Counted from the first letter of the stretch, positions 11,915 to 41,589 are shown. The stretch is DNA of 64,000 bases from Lineus longissimus (GCF_910592395.1 NC_088320.1:1426001-1490000), one strand, 5' to 3'. Notes: generated from the letters alone by a model not told the origin. Numbers and translations: made by a program.

Positions 11915-14797
11915 TTTAATAGCACAGATACAGATACACATCTTTAACAGACTTATCAACATCAACACGCAATATCAACCTCGTTCCTACACACTTTCCT
12001 ACTCAGTTTACAAGGACAAGGTTGCATCCCATAAACTGGGAAATTTTACAGCAGATTTGTTTACATACACTGAGGGATGACAAGAATTCCACCATCGTTT
12101 ACAGGAGAAATGGCACAAAAATAAATTAGGATATAAATAGATATACAGATATGTACAAGAGTATACGACATGGCAGCTACCAGAAGATTTGTGCAAACAT
12201 TTCAAGCCTCGGAAAGAGTGTATTCAATCATACTGAAATGGGCCAATCTATACTGAATCTGCACTGTGAACTGGCCAAATATACATACAAGTACAAACAC
12301 AGGTCTTATGTGATCAGTAGCGATGGCCGAGCCTCCAAATAACGACCTTCACCTCTTTAAGTTGGATGCTCTTTCAGTTATGGAAACTTTAAATCTTTGT
12401 TCATCAGTCTTGAAAATGCTCACACAAATCTTGAATAGCCAGTCTGCTATTACTTCACACATTCTATACAATATCACAATAAAACATTGATCATCGAAGC
12501 CACAAGACATTACCTCAGTTTACAAGATCTGACCATGAAGAAGGTCTTGCCATACACGTCATTGAGTCTCGCTACATACATGTTAAGCCGTTCCTCAAAA
12601 GTCATTTCATATCCAAATGTTTGACTGGTGCAGGAACCTAGAGGCAATAAAGCATTCAGCATGGCTAATAAATACAAAGATTCTGATTTTAGCTCTCATT
12701 TTTCAAAATGATTTCCCCTGGATGCATCATGACTAACCATACAAATCTGAAGTGAATAAATTTTTTGACTAATCTCAAAATCAAAAGTGACTAATTCAAA
12801 TCTAGAGTGACCCATACAACTAATCACCTAAATTGAAGATTTTGTCATAATGTTCACATACAGATACTTATTATAATATCACATAGCTACCACAAACAGC
12901 ACAATTACAGGCGGCCCAGCAAAACCACAACAGACAACAAAGTCTACAGTAATCTGTATTTTACCTGGGAAGGGGACTGAATGACACTTTCTGGGACATC
13001 CTGTGTGTGTATGTACATGCAAATTCATTTATGCAAATTCGACATATCAAAACCAAGCACAACGATATGTACACAACTACATAAATGCAGAAATAACATC
13101 TATTGCACAATATTACAAAGCTGATATCTCATGTTCTATAAATGCAACACTAATGTTGAGATTGTAAAGGTGAGAGCATGTTTTCAATTCAAAGTTTCAA
13201 GGAGACGCGCATTACAAACTAAGAGAAGGGCAGAAGTCTCAGAAAACGTCAACTACGACCAACTAAAAGTTTTTAGTTACAATTTGCAAGTTGAGGACTC
13301 CAATTGAGCCAGTGGTTAAAAGCCTAACTTAACTGCAGAAGATACTCAATGGCAGATTACTGTAAATGGAAAGCACCAACAACACTACACAAAAAGCTCC
13401 AACAGACATAACATAACATTAAGTAGCTACCGGTTTCTATAACATAGCATGGATAACAAACATCGCTTCCCCCGATACCAACTCACTCAGATTTGACCAA
13501 ATCTTCGGCATTTCAACCCAAAATGGTAAGCATAAGTACTGCTTGTTACAAACTGACACTTCGCCAGGGTAGGTGAAGGCCTACACCACTCTAGGTTAAC
13601 CAAACCTTCAAACCCCTGCCACGCAAAGACTTTGGTTAAATCTTGGTTTAAGTTTTTGGTACACCAGTAAATCAGCCTCCATTGCCAGATATCTTGTCAA
13701 ATCTGGAATGGGTCATTTACCTTCTCGATGATTGAACAGTTGCTAGAACTGGTGCTAAATCTTTACAAAAGGCCAATGATACATGTAACAGCACCAATCA
13801 GAATAATACAGACAGACAAAACAATAGGTCTAAATTAAAAACAATCCGCTAACAGGCTCTGAAGTAGGATATTTTAGGGCAATGTTGTTGTGAAAGAACG
13901 TTACAGAACTCATATCACCTGAGTAGGTCAAAATGTCAAAACACTAACAACACAGCCATTTCAGGCAATCGGTGGGCCTATTACCCAGCAATGTTGATTT
14001 TTGTAAAATTTAACTACCTGACAATTTTCAGAATACATCGATACTTTGTACATAATTTCCTTTGTCCATGTCATGGAGCTCAGACAATTTCAAATCTCCA
14101 GCTCCCTTTATGCATTTGCCGAGAGAAAAACGTGTTGATCATTTTGGGCTCAGAAAACTAAATTTGTTCATGTTATGAATTTTGTGACACCCTGTAAATA
14201 CAGCTGTACATAAAACTCTCAGTACAATTCTAATACACTTATGGCAACTCCTTACAACAAGGCTTTATATATTTTGACCAATAGGCGATAAAATACCAAA
14301 AAATGTCAAGACTACACAAAAGAGATTTATCAAACTCAAATATTCAAGGAACTAACAGCGAGATTCACAAAAGCCAAGAATTCAATGTAATTTTTTCAGA
14401 ACAACTAAATGCAAGTTTAGTAACAAATGAAGATGTATTACAAACTAATTGAATCTTGCGAGGATCAATGAAAATAGATGGAGCTGGTTTGTAACTACGA
14501 AATAAAGAACTTCTCAATGTTTTCACAAAAGACCAGGCTGGTAGAATGCTAGCGTTCACAGGAGGCAGGATTACTAGCTGAACATATTTGGCCAAGTCAA
14601 AGGGTTGGAACACTAAGGATATATGATGAGAAGGCAACTAGAATTTAAATGCAAGGAAGATATTCTACACTTTTCTCACATTGAAAGCTGTCAATATCAA
14701 ATGACTAGAAAATGTGTTGTAAGAGTATTTCATTCATAGCCACAACACCTCACTGTCACCTCAACAACAAAGCATGAAAAGCATCACAGCATCATCG
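11915..14797 (-). other. Probable long 3' UTR / downstream flank of JAZF1
   Basis: About 2.9 kb of AT-rich sequence without coding signal follows the JAZF1 stop codon. On the minus strand an ATTAAA variant poly(A) signal sits at 11915-11920. The vertebrate gene also has a long 3' UTR, but the end point here is a guess. It partly overlaps or abuts the MITE-like hairpin region. Confidence 0.35.
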
Positions 14798-17323
14798 TTA
14801 ACCCTCTCCGTTCATCTCGACCAAAACTGCAGGCTCTGCCATTGTCTGCGTCACCGGAATTCGTGTCATTAGTTGCGGAATAGCACCGATTGGCAATGTA
14901 TTGGTGACTGTGACATTGGGGGGTGCTGTGGTCACTGTGGACATGTTGAGAGGCATCAACGGTTTGCCTTGAGCCTGAAGTCTGGCTTGGCCGTCTTCCG
15001 TGATTGTGACAGGTACCTGGAATACCAAATCGAAAGTAAACCAACAATCGGCCTTTTCCCATAATGTTTTGTCCTTAACTGTGGAGCTGGTGGTAATGGA
15101 ATACTTTCAGGCGAGATCTTTTTCTCACAGGCCAGAATTTCTCCCACTCTTTTCCAATTTGTGCTAGATTCCTATAACAATAAGTATGGGTTCCTAATTT
15201 GAATACATACCTGTATTTGTGAAGCGGTTGCCATCAGCGACTGCGACAAAGACACCGGGATATTATGCGAGGCAGTAATACTTAAAGGAAGCTGCGACAA
15301 CGTGATTCCTGTCTGCTGAATTCCGATGGCCACTTGACCTTGACCTTGTGGAAGAGCAGCCGCAGCGGCGGCCGCCACAGCAGCTTGGTTAGCAATGGTG
15401 GATGCAATCGTCTGTGCCGAAGGTTTAGCTATTAGCCCAGCTGCGGCAGTCCCATGATTCATCAAGGCATGGTTGCGCAATCCCTGTGTTGTCTTGTAGC
15501 TCTTCCCACACTTACATTTGAATGCCTTCTTTACCCTAAAGAGATGAATTCAGATGATTAGATGCCTTATAATCCACTTCTTACTTTCAATGGAATAAAT
15601 CATGGTGATTTGTGTCAGTTCACTAACTGAGTAGTACAGTGATATGTAATGTCCACCTTGCCAGTTTTCCTAGCTGAATAACATGGTTATGTGACAACCA
15701 TTCCAAAGTGAGAATGGGCATATGATGGTGAACAAAAATTACCTCGTGTCCTTCCTGTGACCATGCCTGGCATGATATTTGATACCGTTCACATTCTTGT
15801 ACCGTTTCTTACACCCTGGAACCGGACAAGCAAATGGCTTTTCTCCGTCACCGTCTTTCGTTCCCATCATGCTAAGTATCAGCTCGGAAGAAAATTCCTC
15901 CTGCGTCGTCCACGAGTCGTCACTGTCTTCATCTTCACTTTGGAGGTCATCTTCATCGAATTCACTGCCTGTAATCGATAACGATTTGACTTTACTTATG
16001 CCTCTGATAAAACCAAAACAGAATTAGATAAAATGACAACATAAAGAAGGTGACAGAGCAGTATTAATCAACAGGCTGTTGGAGTAGCGCCATTTTGAGA
16101 ACAGATATTGATGTGACTTACCAGTCGGAGTACTGCTCCGAATAGACACAACTGGGGACTGGGCGCGTTGTTTCTTCTTCTGAAGGTCAAGGTTGTTGTT
16201 GTCTTTCTTACCAGTTTCACAGAAAAATCTGAAGTTTACAAGTTCATTGATACATAAGGAACTCTGGCAAATTGAGTACCGGTATTTTCAAGATACCAGT
16301 ACTTTGGACTTGGAAGTTTCAGATGAAATCGACCTGCTGCACTTTCAAAATCTGAGTGCCATTGGAGCATGTAGTCTTCCTATCATCATAAGAACACTGT
16401 ACTAGCTAGCAACTTCAACGGTGACAGTTAACACCCCAGTGTACAGCAATACATGTAGATGTTTTCCATGAAGAAAATCTATGAAAAGTTTAGGCTGGAG
16501 GATTACTTATACTTATAGTTATACATTCAATTCAGACAGTTAGACCACTCACTGTATTCTAATGACTACTTACTTGAATATGTAACTTATTGGCAAGGAA
16601 GGAGGAGGCTGAAGTTCCTGCTTCTCTAAAGCTCTTGGATCAGAATCTACAAAGTTTTAAAGTGAGTTAAAGGGGGGAAACATCCCGGGCAACTGGAGTG
16701 GCAGAATGCCAGAACTGAGAGTGAGACTTAGTTTGATTTTTACCTGGCCCTCTCCAGCAATTGCACACCTGTTGATTTATGTCAGAGAACCTATCTGCTT
16801 AAACCAGAGATGCTTATTCCACCTAAACATAATGAGAAGTGGGAAGCAAAGTGTTTTGTCCAAGGACATGTACCAACTACCAGGTCAGTTCATTGTTCAA
16901 GGTGCAGGCTCAGTCCATGTCCAGTCACACACAGGGATTTGAGGCAAAGAGTGCTAATTTGAATAACTAGCAAAGAAGGAATGTGTCCAATTATTACTGT
17001 AATATCTAATCATCACCAGCTGGTCACACAATGGCAGAACTGTCAAAATGTACACTAATGTTAACATAATATGTATGTATTGTACACATACACTTGCTCA
17101 AACCACGCCCTCTACCGGCATATTAAACAAAAGTAAACAACGCACTTCGCGGCCAAAATGCAAGCAAACTAGATCACCAATGCAAAATTGCATTCTGTAG
17201 TTCGATAGAATGATAGTCAATACCTATGTGAGTGTCCTCGATGTGTTGGATGAGGTCTCCTAAAGTCGGAAAATTCAAGCCACAACCACTGAACTTGCAA
17301 ACGTTCAGGAGGAACACCGCCAT
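14798..17323 (-). CDS. JAZF1: JAZF1 zinc-finger protein with extended C-terminal tail
   Basis: Coding exons on the minus strand: 17224-17323, 16574-16646, 16122-16228, 15743-15968, 15211-15535, 14798-15016; 349 aa, every junction in frame. The N-terminal C2H2 finger (C9, C14, H27, H32; core GCGLNFPTLGDLIQHIED) is followed by the conserved DPRALEKQEL block. Then come RSSTPTG, an acidic SDDSWTT segment and two further fingers (C141/C146...H159/H164 and C176/C178...H191/H196). These blocks match vertebrate JAZF1 in order. JAZF1 (TIP27) is a nuclear cofactor of the NR2C2/TR4 receptor and is linked to NuA4/TIP60 chromatin complexes. Vertebrate JAZF1 ends soon after the third finger (243 aa in human). 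Here residues about 197-349 add an Ala/Gln/Thr/Val-rich tail with a run of seven Ala. Confidence 0.95.
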
Positions 17324-20300
17324 TACCCCGAGCCAACTTCGGCTTCTGACGGAAGTGTCCGAACTTAGGTCTCATTGGGGAGTTTTTTGTATTCATACGC
17401 GGCCAACCCATAGTTTCTAAAAATATCATAGATTTCTTTGTTCTCACAGTATGCCAGTGTTGATTTAGCGGTTGTTTTGGCAAAGACATGCTTTTTTGGA
17501 GTTTCTGAAATCTATAGCGCAACTCAATAGGCGGCTAACAAGAAACTACGCATTTATACTGCTGTTGCCGACGTATGTGTACACTGGACTTGGGATGTGC
17601 GTCGGCCCCGTGTTGAAATGCCGTCCAGTGCCAGTTGGTGCGTTTTTCGCTGATTTGTGCAAAATTCAACATATATCTCGAAAGTTCAATGGTTGACCCT
17701 CGATTTTTTTGATTTTTGAGTAGCGTAAGCAACTGTGTTTCCCGGGAGAATGGTCACTGTAAGAATTATTTAGGAAAAAATGTATAATATTTGGGGTTTT
17801 CCGTGATTGTCCGGCCCAATTGGCAATAATTGCCGTTTGGGATGGTGAACAGAGCTAGGCAAATGCGACGCATATGATTTATTTAAAGAAATAAAATGCC
17901 CGATTTAACATCCTGCAGAATCAGGGGAATCGGGCGTTTCCACTGATATACGACACAAATGGGTTGTCCTCATGCAATCACTTTGGAAGCGCATTTTAAA
18001 ATATATGTTACGTCCTGTTAATGGGGCACGTCATCATCGCGTACATTCGGGAAAAACTCCCTAACGAGACCTAAGTTGATTGAAAAAACTAGGTCAAAGT
18101 TCAATCCAGATTGATTGACAGTTCAAACATGGCGGCGTTTCTAAGAAGGGTCAACTTTCCCCATTAATTAATCCGTTTTTAGTGCCGAAAGCTGTCATGA
18201 TGTTAGAATTAAAGGTTAGTATGAATTATTTTGTACATGAGGTGTTGAAATATGTTTTGTCCGAGTGGTTATTCCACTCTCAAATACCTTTATTTGGACC
18301 TAAAAGTTGGTAGTCTAGGACGCCAAGATGACAACTGCAGTGATTCCACATACATTTTGTACACACCATACATTGTATACCTTTAGTATATACACTTTGA
18401 ATATGCCTCCTGAATAAATGTGAGAGCACAAGGCAGCCAGGCATTGACGGGTGCGGGCTGAGATGAATGCTCTGATGACATGAGGAAGCAGACTTTGTGG
18501 CCATAATAAACTGCCACTGGTAGTACCCGCCCGCCCGGTATATCGTGATACATCCCAAAGCATATCACTGGCCAGCAACTAAGGTTTACTATATGACATG
18601 AAAGAAACTGTAGACAAATTATGAAGTGGAAAAAATATCCCGGTAATTAGTGACAACTGACAGTCAATTATCGAAGTTGCCCAGCAATAAATTGACAAAC
18701 AAGGGTTTAGTTCTCAAGGGAGTCTTTTTTAGGAAAGTCTTTTTGACCTTTATTCACACACGATTTTCTGCCTTAGAGGAGGCATAGAGTGCCACAGCAA
18801 ATATGAATGTAGAAAAAGAGCCCTCCCGGACACAGTTGGCGTATTCACGAATGCAGTGTAATTACAGTAACATGCACTTCAAGACAAAAGCCTAACATAT
18901 GCCTCAGTCATGTTAGTAAATAATCAGCCTTTGTCCCGGGTAGAATTCATGAGACGTTTGGCATACCTCCTCGATCAGGTGGTAATATCATGTGTGAGGC
19001 CTAAGTGATTTGGCATTATATCAGGTAGGCCAAAGTGACATCCAATGCCATGTACCATATCAAAATAGTGTTGATATTATTTTGATTATAAATATTTGGT
19101 GATTGGAAAAATCAATAGGCAGGAATGAGATCATCTTTTCCCAGCACCTTTGAGGATCTACTGGCATTGAAGAGTTGGGTGTGAAACCCGTACATTTTGT
19201 ATTTTCCTAAACGATACCATGTTCTACAAGTGATATGTGAATGAATAATATCCGGTGCGAGTGCCTGTGCGTACCTCCAGGGTTTTTCCTTGCACAATAT
19301 TATCCCAGAAACACCTTGCCAATGCCATGTCACATGGCTTTCTATGTTTGAATATGATTTTACATTGTAGTCCACAGAAAATTTCCCCTCGAGTTGAGTC
19401 AAATTATTCACACTTTTGCAGATTATTTCTGTGTGGAAGTTATTGGCCATTGAGCCGAATCAGATCAAAGCTGAGGCCTATTATACATGGACCACTCTTA
19501 CTACAGTTTCATGCTATTCTGTACCATATATCGTCACCCAAAGCTCTCAGTAAACATAGTAGGTAATCCCCAAGGCCTAAGGCATGATCAAGATATTTTA
19601 TGTAGGAGTCTTAATTTAGTAATACTAATAGGCTTATGTTTAAGGAAAAAAACTCTCCTAAAAGATAGTAATGATGACTTTTAATAACTTTCTCTATGTT
19701 GAATCAACCTGGAATTTTTGTCCACGACAGCTGAACTCATGACGGTTTAAACATCACATGATGTGGTGCATAACGTAAATGTCATTGTCACGTCGTCTAG
19801 TTCAGGTGTATCAGGGGTCAGAGCTCTCTCATGACTATGTCCCATTCCTAGTTTCGAACCAGGATACTTAACATAGGTATTGAGTCTGAAATGAAATCAT
19901 GGACGTCATCTATCTTCTGACCCCCCTCAGATAATTTTTTGTCCAATAATGTTTGCGATATGATCACTCATACCTTTCCTCTTGGCATATTGAGACTTTC
20001 ATCAATGGTCTTACCAATATATCATTTGATTGATTAAAACCTGTCTATTATTTGCCCGGATAACGCTTATATTACTTGGTTGCTAGGGAAGCCAACGCAA
20101 ATGCTACAACTCAGTGCCGAAAGGGAAATTCTGATGTATTTAGTAATGTGAACGAACGTATGCCTGTGAGGAATAAAACGACATGTTTGATTGCACACAT
20201 GTGTCTTCATTTTCTAGTTCGGCTGTAGAGCATTATTTGGAATCTTATAGGATTTGATGATAGTGGGATTACTGCAGAAAGCATATTCGTCTTCCATAGA

Positions 20301-20821
20301 CTCCTACTTTGTCCACAATACGGTGGAGTAGACCATACCATCTTTCTTTTTTGTGTTCAGAATGTGTCCTTTTCTTGTACAGGTACTGAGGTTAAGTCGT
20401 TTGTTGGACTCAGATTGTGTATGTTTTGTTTAAGGATTGACATTTCCCCTCGAGAAATCTCTTTGGAAGCGTATGGTACGTTCCCATGGGTGACCTAGCT
20501 TCCCCCTACAATACAGCTCGTCGAAATATTGTCTCAAGAGCCAATAATGAGCCAAGTTTATACTCGGCGCTATGCTCATTGTCTTGATTGCCACCATGGC
20601 GTTGGCATAGGCCCAAGTTATGAGGGTTGAACCTGGAATCAGATATGTACATTTAGATCTTAAAGGGAAGGGCCCGCCAAAAAATGGGGAGTTTTGGACG
20701 GCCCGGTCAAAACCTTAGGCGGGAATAAGGTTTCATTGATAAATATAAGGAGTTTCAAGGCCCCCAAATTACTTGTAAGGTTCAATAGATACTGGCCTTT
20801 CATTGGTTTACCGTTTGCGTA
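17324..20821. other. Intergenic region between JAZF1 and the acidic hypothetical gene
   Basis: About 3.5 kb without a supported gene. An initiator-like ATGGCGGCG at 18129-18137, preceded by AAAC, could mark the start of a plus-strand transcript, but only 12 codons follow before a stop. A short acceptor/donor-bounded segment, 18183-18214, lies just downstream. No family recognised. Confidence 0.4.
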
Positions 20822-21374
20822 TCATTTACATACTCTCATCTTGAAAAATATGACAATATTTACGATCACGTTATTGATTTTTGCAACATTTTCGGTAACG
20901 CGCCCCTTGCGGATCTGTAAGGTACCACTCGGATGCTTGAAAAATGTTAGTGGCGTGGCTCCATCTGCTACAGCTGTCACCGCGCCGGTGTTAGTCTCAC
21001 GTCTTGGCGTCTGCACCACCCTTCGGGGACACCTCAATGCCGTTGGCGTATTGACGAGACCAGCGTCTCTAAGAGGCACCGACATTCGCCATGAGCAGTG
21101 ACAGGTCACTTGGCTGGAATGGCCCCATCTCCTCTTCACTCATGTTCATTGCCGGCAATTCTGGCAAATATCTTGAGTCGTCACGGTTGTCAAACAAGTC
21201 TTGGATAATATGCTGCTCCATTTCTTCTGTACTGTTCGGATCAGGGGCCTCGCTCTCCACCGGCCCAGAATCCACCGGCGACTCGAAATCCATACTACTA
21301 TTCTCTCCATTTTCCATTTTCTCCTCTCTCCAACTCACTACTATCGCTATTGACTGCGTAACATACACTAACAT
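20822..21374 (-). CDS. Hypothetical acidic protein, possibly frame-split
   Basis: Minus-strand frame from 21374 (or a better internal ATG at 21315-21317) to a stop at 21069 gives an acidic, Ser/Glu/Asp/Pro-rich protein with an LPELPAMNMSEEEM patch. A second minus-strand frame, 20822-21139, overlaps it and stays open for over 300 bp with a basic, Thr/Arg-rich composition. The two could be linked by a +1 shift or a missed one-base indel near 21070-21100, or by an unseen splice; either frame alone could also be chance. A TATA-like box lies upstream on the same strand. No family is recognised. Confidence 0.35.
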
Positions 21375-21479
21375 TCTTTCGCTATCATTGCTAACTTCAT
21401 TTACTAGAACACTGGCCTATGTAACCCATAGTGGAAACACCTGACAGCGCCGCCCGGCATGATACACGTGCTACTGGCA

Positions 21480-21487
21480 TATTTATA
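21480..21487 (-). promoter_or_regulatory. TATA-like box with E-box and octamer nearby
   Basis: TATAAATA on the minus strand, about 165 bp upstream of the candidate ATG near 21317. A CACGTG E-box is at 21466-21471 and an octamer ATGCAAAT at 21515-21522. The arrangement fits a promoter for the minus-strand hypothetical gene. Confidence 0.4.
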
Positions 21488-22105
21488 ACTCGTAGTAAAT
21501 AAGGTTGTAAAAATATGCAAATGAGATGCCGTATATGGAAACCATGACATCACTAAGCAGTGCTTATTTCTGCTACGGGTGGCGCTGGTGCTTGCTTCTG
21601 GAGGCGCTATTCAACCTCTTTAAGGAACCATTACACATGTTACAGCAGTCAGATTGCCATTATGCTCAGTCTTGTTTGAAATATGGCCATTGTACCCACC
21701 ACTGCCGTTGTCAGAATGTTAGCGTGCTAACCTGTATAATGTGAGGTTTTATTAATTGGTTACAATAACCAAATATTGATTGCTAGTAATTGGTGTCAGC
21801 CCAAGAATGCACCATGTTTATGCTGTATAAGTTTACTTAGCTTGTTTCAGGTTGGCACGAAGTTCAGATCCTTGAATGCCTTGAAGCCTCAGCGGAACTT
21901 GTGTCCCAGCACCTCGATCACAAATCTTTAGGCAGTACAGCTTTCCACTGCTTCCTTTCTTCTCATATTGATTGGTAATAGAATGTTATCAGAATGTTTC
22001 CCTCCTTCTGTCTTTCCAGGTGCCATTCCTCAAAATGACCTAATAACAATCAGACCACAGTAGTGGCGCCACCTTTCTACTATCTGTGATAAAACTTAAC
22101 GCCAG

Positions 22106-38378
<16,273 letters not shown>

Positions 38379-40092
38379 ACAATCGCAGATGTGACTTGTA
38401 ACCTCGTCCTCATGTACGCTTTGTTCTGGGGACGAGTTTAAGTACTGCTGACTTTTTGTACATTCGGTTTTGTGCTTGGGGGAAAGACTGTGTAGACCGA
38501 TGTATCTGGTGCAAATAATTAGGATTTCAAAGGTACGAAGTTCAACATTTTGTGGTGATTGTGTCTGATGTCTACGCTATATAATACGGTGAGGCTTCCT
38601 TCATTGTTCTTGGTGAAAATATTGGACATTTACACAAAACCATCCAGCTGATATCAGTCAGCTGGACTGAGATTCCAGCATAATTCCTACGATATTCATT
38701 TTGCCATCATAATGTGTAAATTTTATGGCGGCACCTAGAGACATCCCTATAATGTTTGGACCTACAAGTCTTCCACTTAAAGTGCCATGGGCTATTGAGT
38801 ACATTGTATCTTCAATGGTCACAGGTGTTTTTACACAATCATGTTCATTCCAATACATCAGCGTTGATCGGTTGTTCAGCTGCAGAGTTACCAATAGGTT
38901 TGATAAATCATGGTTTCTTGCTTGGATGAATGGTCAACTTATTTTGGTTGTCAATTTCTCACATTTTGGGGTCAATTCCTGTTATTCATTCTCGTAATAT
39001 GTATATTGGTTAAAAGTCTATTTATAGCAGAGGTTAATTTTGTATATATACACCATAATTTTATACAACAAAAAACCAAAGCACACGACGTGTGTGTGTA
39101 AAAATGTATGAATGTAAATATGGGTCAAGCTCATTAAAACTGTTCAGGCACACTTATACTGAACACTTTTAGTTGGAAGATGTTAGATTTTTGACTTGTC
39201 TGTCTTGTAAAATATTGCTGATTGGTTTGGAGGCCTGCGTGGCTTCACAATGTTTATATGTGTACTTGGTAGATTTGTATTTGTAAATTTTTCTACGTTG
39301 TTTATAGTAACCATGTTAACAGTTACCATGGCGATGGTGGTTATGGTGATGTTGAAAATAGGAATCTGTGCCAATTTTTGTCTGTGATAAAGAATTCAAG
39401 ACAATATAGGCCTACAGTAAAGTCTAAAAAGTTAAAAGATTTGGGTGTATAGTCTAATATAAATAACAGTAGAGGTTGTCCTCCGACAGCCGCATTTACC
39501 CCATTTTAATTGTTAAATTTTGGGATAAAATCTGTGAAAAGAAATTACTGGTAGGCCTCCCTGTCCTGAGCCACTTTGAGATCATGGGGTCAGCTTCTTT
39601 ATGTTCAATTTAGCTGCAAACCGTTATCCTAAATTTGATAGATGTCAGTTAATGTTAAGTTGTGATAATGTATTTGTTCGTGCAAACATGCCACTTTAGG
39701 CAGGATAGTCATGTATGTAAATTTTAAGGGGCAGAATTGTGTGGTTTCCATAGCAACATGAACTCAATGCTATAGTGTACTCTTAGCTGCAAATGATCTT
39801 CCATCAACATTATGTCTGCATCATCCTTTGGGTCTATCAAAACATTCGTAAGTTTTGAAAGGTGCAGAAACAACTGGTTGCCACAGAGATTGTTGCCATG
39901 GAAACCTCACCATACATAAGTTACCTCTTCTGTGATATTTCGGGCAGTCTTGCCTAATTATTATTATTGTTAGTAGTGCTAATTAACTTCTTATAAATGC
40001 AGGTGTAAATGAACAAATAAGTTATAGTTAGTTGGTAAAATGGGTTTTTTAAATGTTAACTGCAAAACTGTCAAAATCCGTCCCAGATTTTT
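38379..40092 (+). other. DCLK 3' UTR and downstream flank
   Basis: AT-rich, no coding signal. An ATTAAA at 39133-39138 is a possible poly(A) signal, but no decisive 3' end is visible. Confidence 0.4.
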
Positions 40093-40143
40093 AGCTCACC
40101 TCTTAGCAGAGGTGAGCTTATCCCATACCGTGGCGTCCGTCGT

Positions 40144-40184
<41 letters not shown>

Positions 40185-41215
40185 CGTCGTCGTCCGTCGT
40201 CCGTTAGCAGGGCACGTTTCGTAACTGTTAGAGCTATTGAGTTGAAACTTGGTACACATGTACCCTTATGTAATGACACCTGGGAGACCAAGTTTCGGTC
40301 CGATTCGTTTCATGGTTTGGCCACCAGGGGGCCAAACGTTAAAAGTGAAAATATGCAATATCTCCCTTAATAGTAGTCAGGAAATTTTGAAAAAAATATG
40401 GTAGGTACTTCTAGCAAAGGTGCATCATATATCCTCCGGGTTTTTGATTTGACCTCCTTTTCAAGGTCACAGAGGTCAAATGGTGTAAATTGGCCGTTAG
40501 GATGTAACGATGGCACGTTTCTAAACTGCAATGACTATTGATACCAAATTTGGTACACATTTACCCCTTAGTCAGGTGATCTCAGGGACCGAAGTTTGGT
40601 CCAATATGATTCACCACTTGACCACCAGGGGGCAAAATCCAAAAACCTTAAAAATGTGATTATTCCTTAACTTCTTGCCCGATTGCCACCAATTTGATAT
40701 CATGGGTACATCTAACCACCATACAGTATATGTCACACAGGTTTTTAATTTGACCTTCTTGTCAAGGTCACAGAGGTCAAATGGCGTAAATTCGCCGTCA
40801 GGCCGTAACTATGGCACGTTTCTTAACTGCAATGACTATTGATCACAAATTGAGTACACATGTACCCCTTGGTCAGGTGATCTCAGGTACCGAAGTTTGG
40901 TGCGATCTGATTTGCCGTTTGGCCTCCAGGGAGGGGGCCAAATCCTAAATTCTTCAAAATGCCATTATTCCTAGTAATGACTTGCCTGATTGGCACCAAT
41001 TTTATATCATAGGGACATCTAATTCTAACAACCATTCAATGTGTCACCCGGGTCTTCTTTGATTTGACCTACTTTTCAAGGTCACAGAGGTCGAATGTAC
41101 TGTAAATTGGCCATTTTGGGGAAATTGTAATTGCTTGGACCTACATCAAACCTAACACTACATGACACAAGACCATGCTCTTTATCCATCTTTCCTCCAC
41201 ATGAGGTGAGCACAA
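40093..41215. mobile_element. Non-autonomous repeat element with 300-bp internal repeats
   Basis: The left end is a perfect 10-bp stem hairpin (AGCTCACCTC / GAGGTGAGCT, 40093-40118). A CGT/CCGT triplet tract (40136-40203) follows. Then come three diverged tandem units of about 300 bp starting near 40205, 40505 and 40805, each with GGCACGTTTC, GGTACACATGTACCC, CACCAGGGGGC and a CAAGGTCACAGAGGTC box. A final GAGGTGAGC lies near 41203. No coding capacity is seen, so it may be a composite non-autonomous element; class is not assigned. Confidence 0.7.
40136..40203. repeat. CGT/CCGT triplet microsatellite
   Basis: Near-pure run of (CGT)n interrupted by CCGT units, inside the repeat element. It encodes a poly-Asp run on the reverse strand, which is not taken as a gene. 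Confidence 0.9.
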
Positions 41216-41589
41216 TGGCCCTGGCCATTTCATTTGTTACAGCATTAAAAAGTTATGAAGTTAAAGATTCCATCTGTTTTCTATCTCAGTCTTTAAAAAC
41301 TATCCAAGTTTCATTGAATCCGTGATTCAAACACAAACTTGTACAGTACACAGTTGAATTCTTGTTTGGGTACGTTTTATATAAAAACCTTGTGTCGTTT
41401 TCGCTGAATCCACCGTTGCACATGCCCAGGTTCTCAGGTGGTGAACGTCGTGCCAAGATGGCGGCCCCAAGTCGTCTGTACAGATTAATCAAAATAAATA
41501 CCATTTTATAGCATAAACATTTGTTTGCCTTGGATACTTGCAAAAGAAGTCCCCTCAGCTGACTATGTCTCTACGGCCGAATACCCTTA
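41216..41589. other. Flank between repeat element and minisatellite, with YY1-type initiator
   Basis: A perfect AAGATGGCGGC word at 41455-41465 resembles a YY1/TIE element and overlaps an ATG, but only 17 codons follow before a stop. No gene is called. Confidence 0.35.

Noticed and set aside
16680..16945. Possible second SINE relic in a JAZF1 intron (gtgttttgtccaaggacatgtacc)
   Set aside because: Only a weak tail resemblance; no promoter boxes or target duplication could be shown.
21069..21139. Ornithine decarboxylase antizyme-type programmed frameshift
   Set aside because: No UCC-UGA shift site and no resemblance to antizyme sequence.
40071..40259. Poly-Asp coding frame
   Set aside because: Translation of the CGT triplet tract inside a repeat element.
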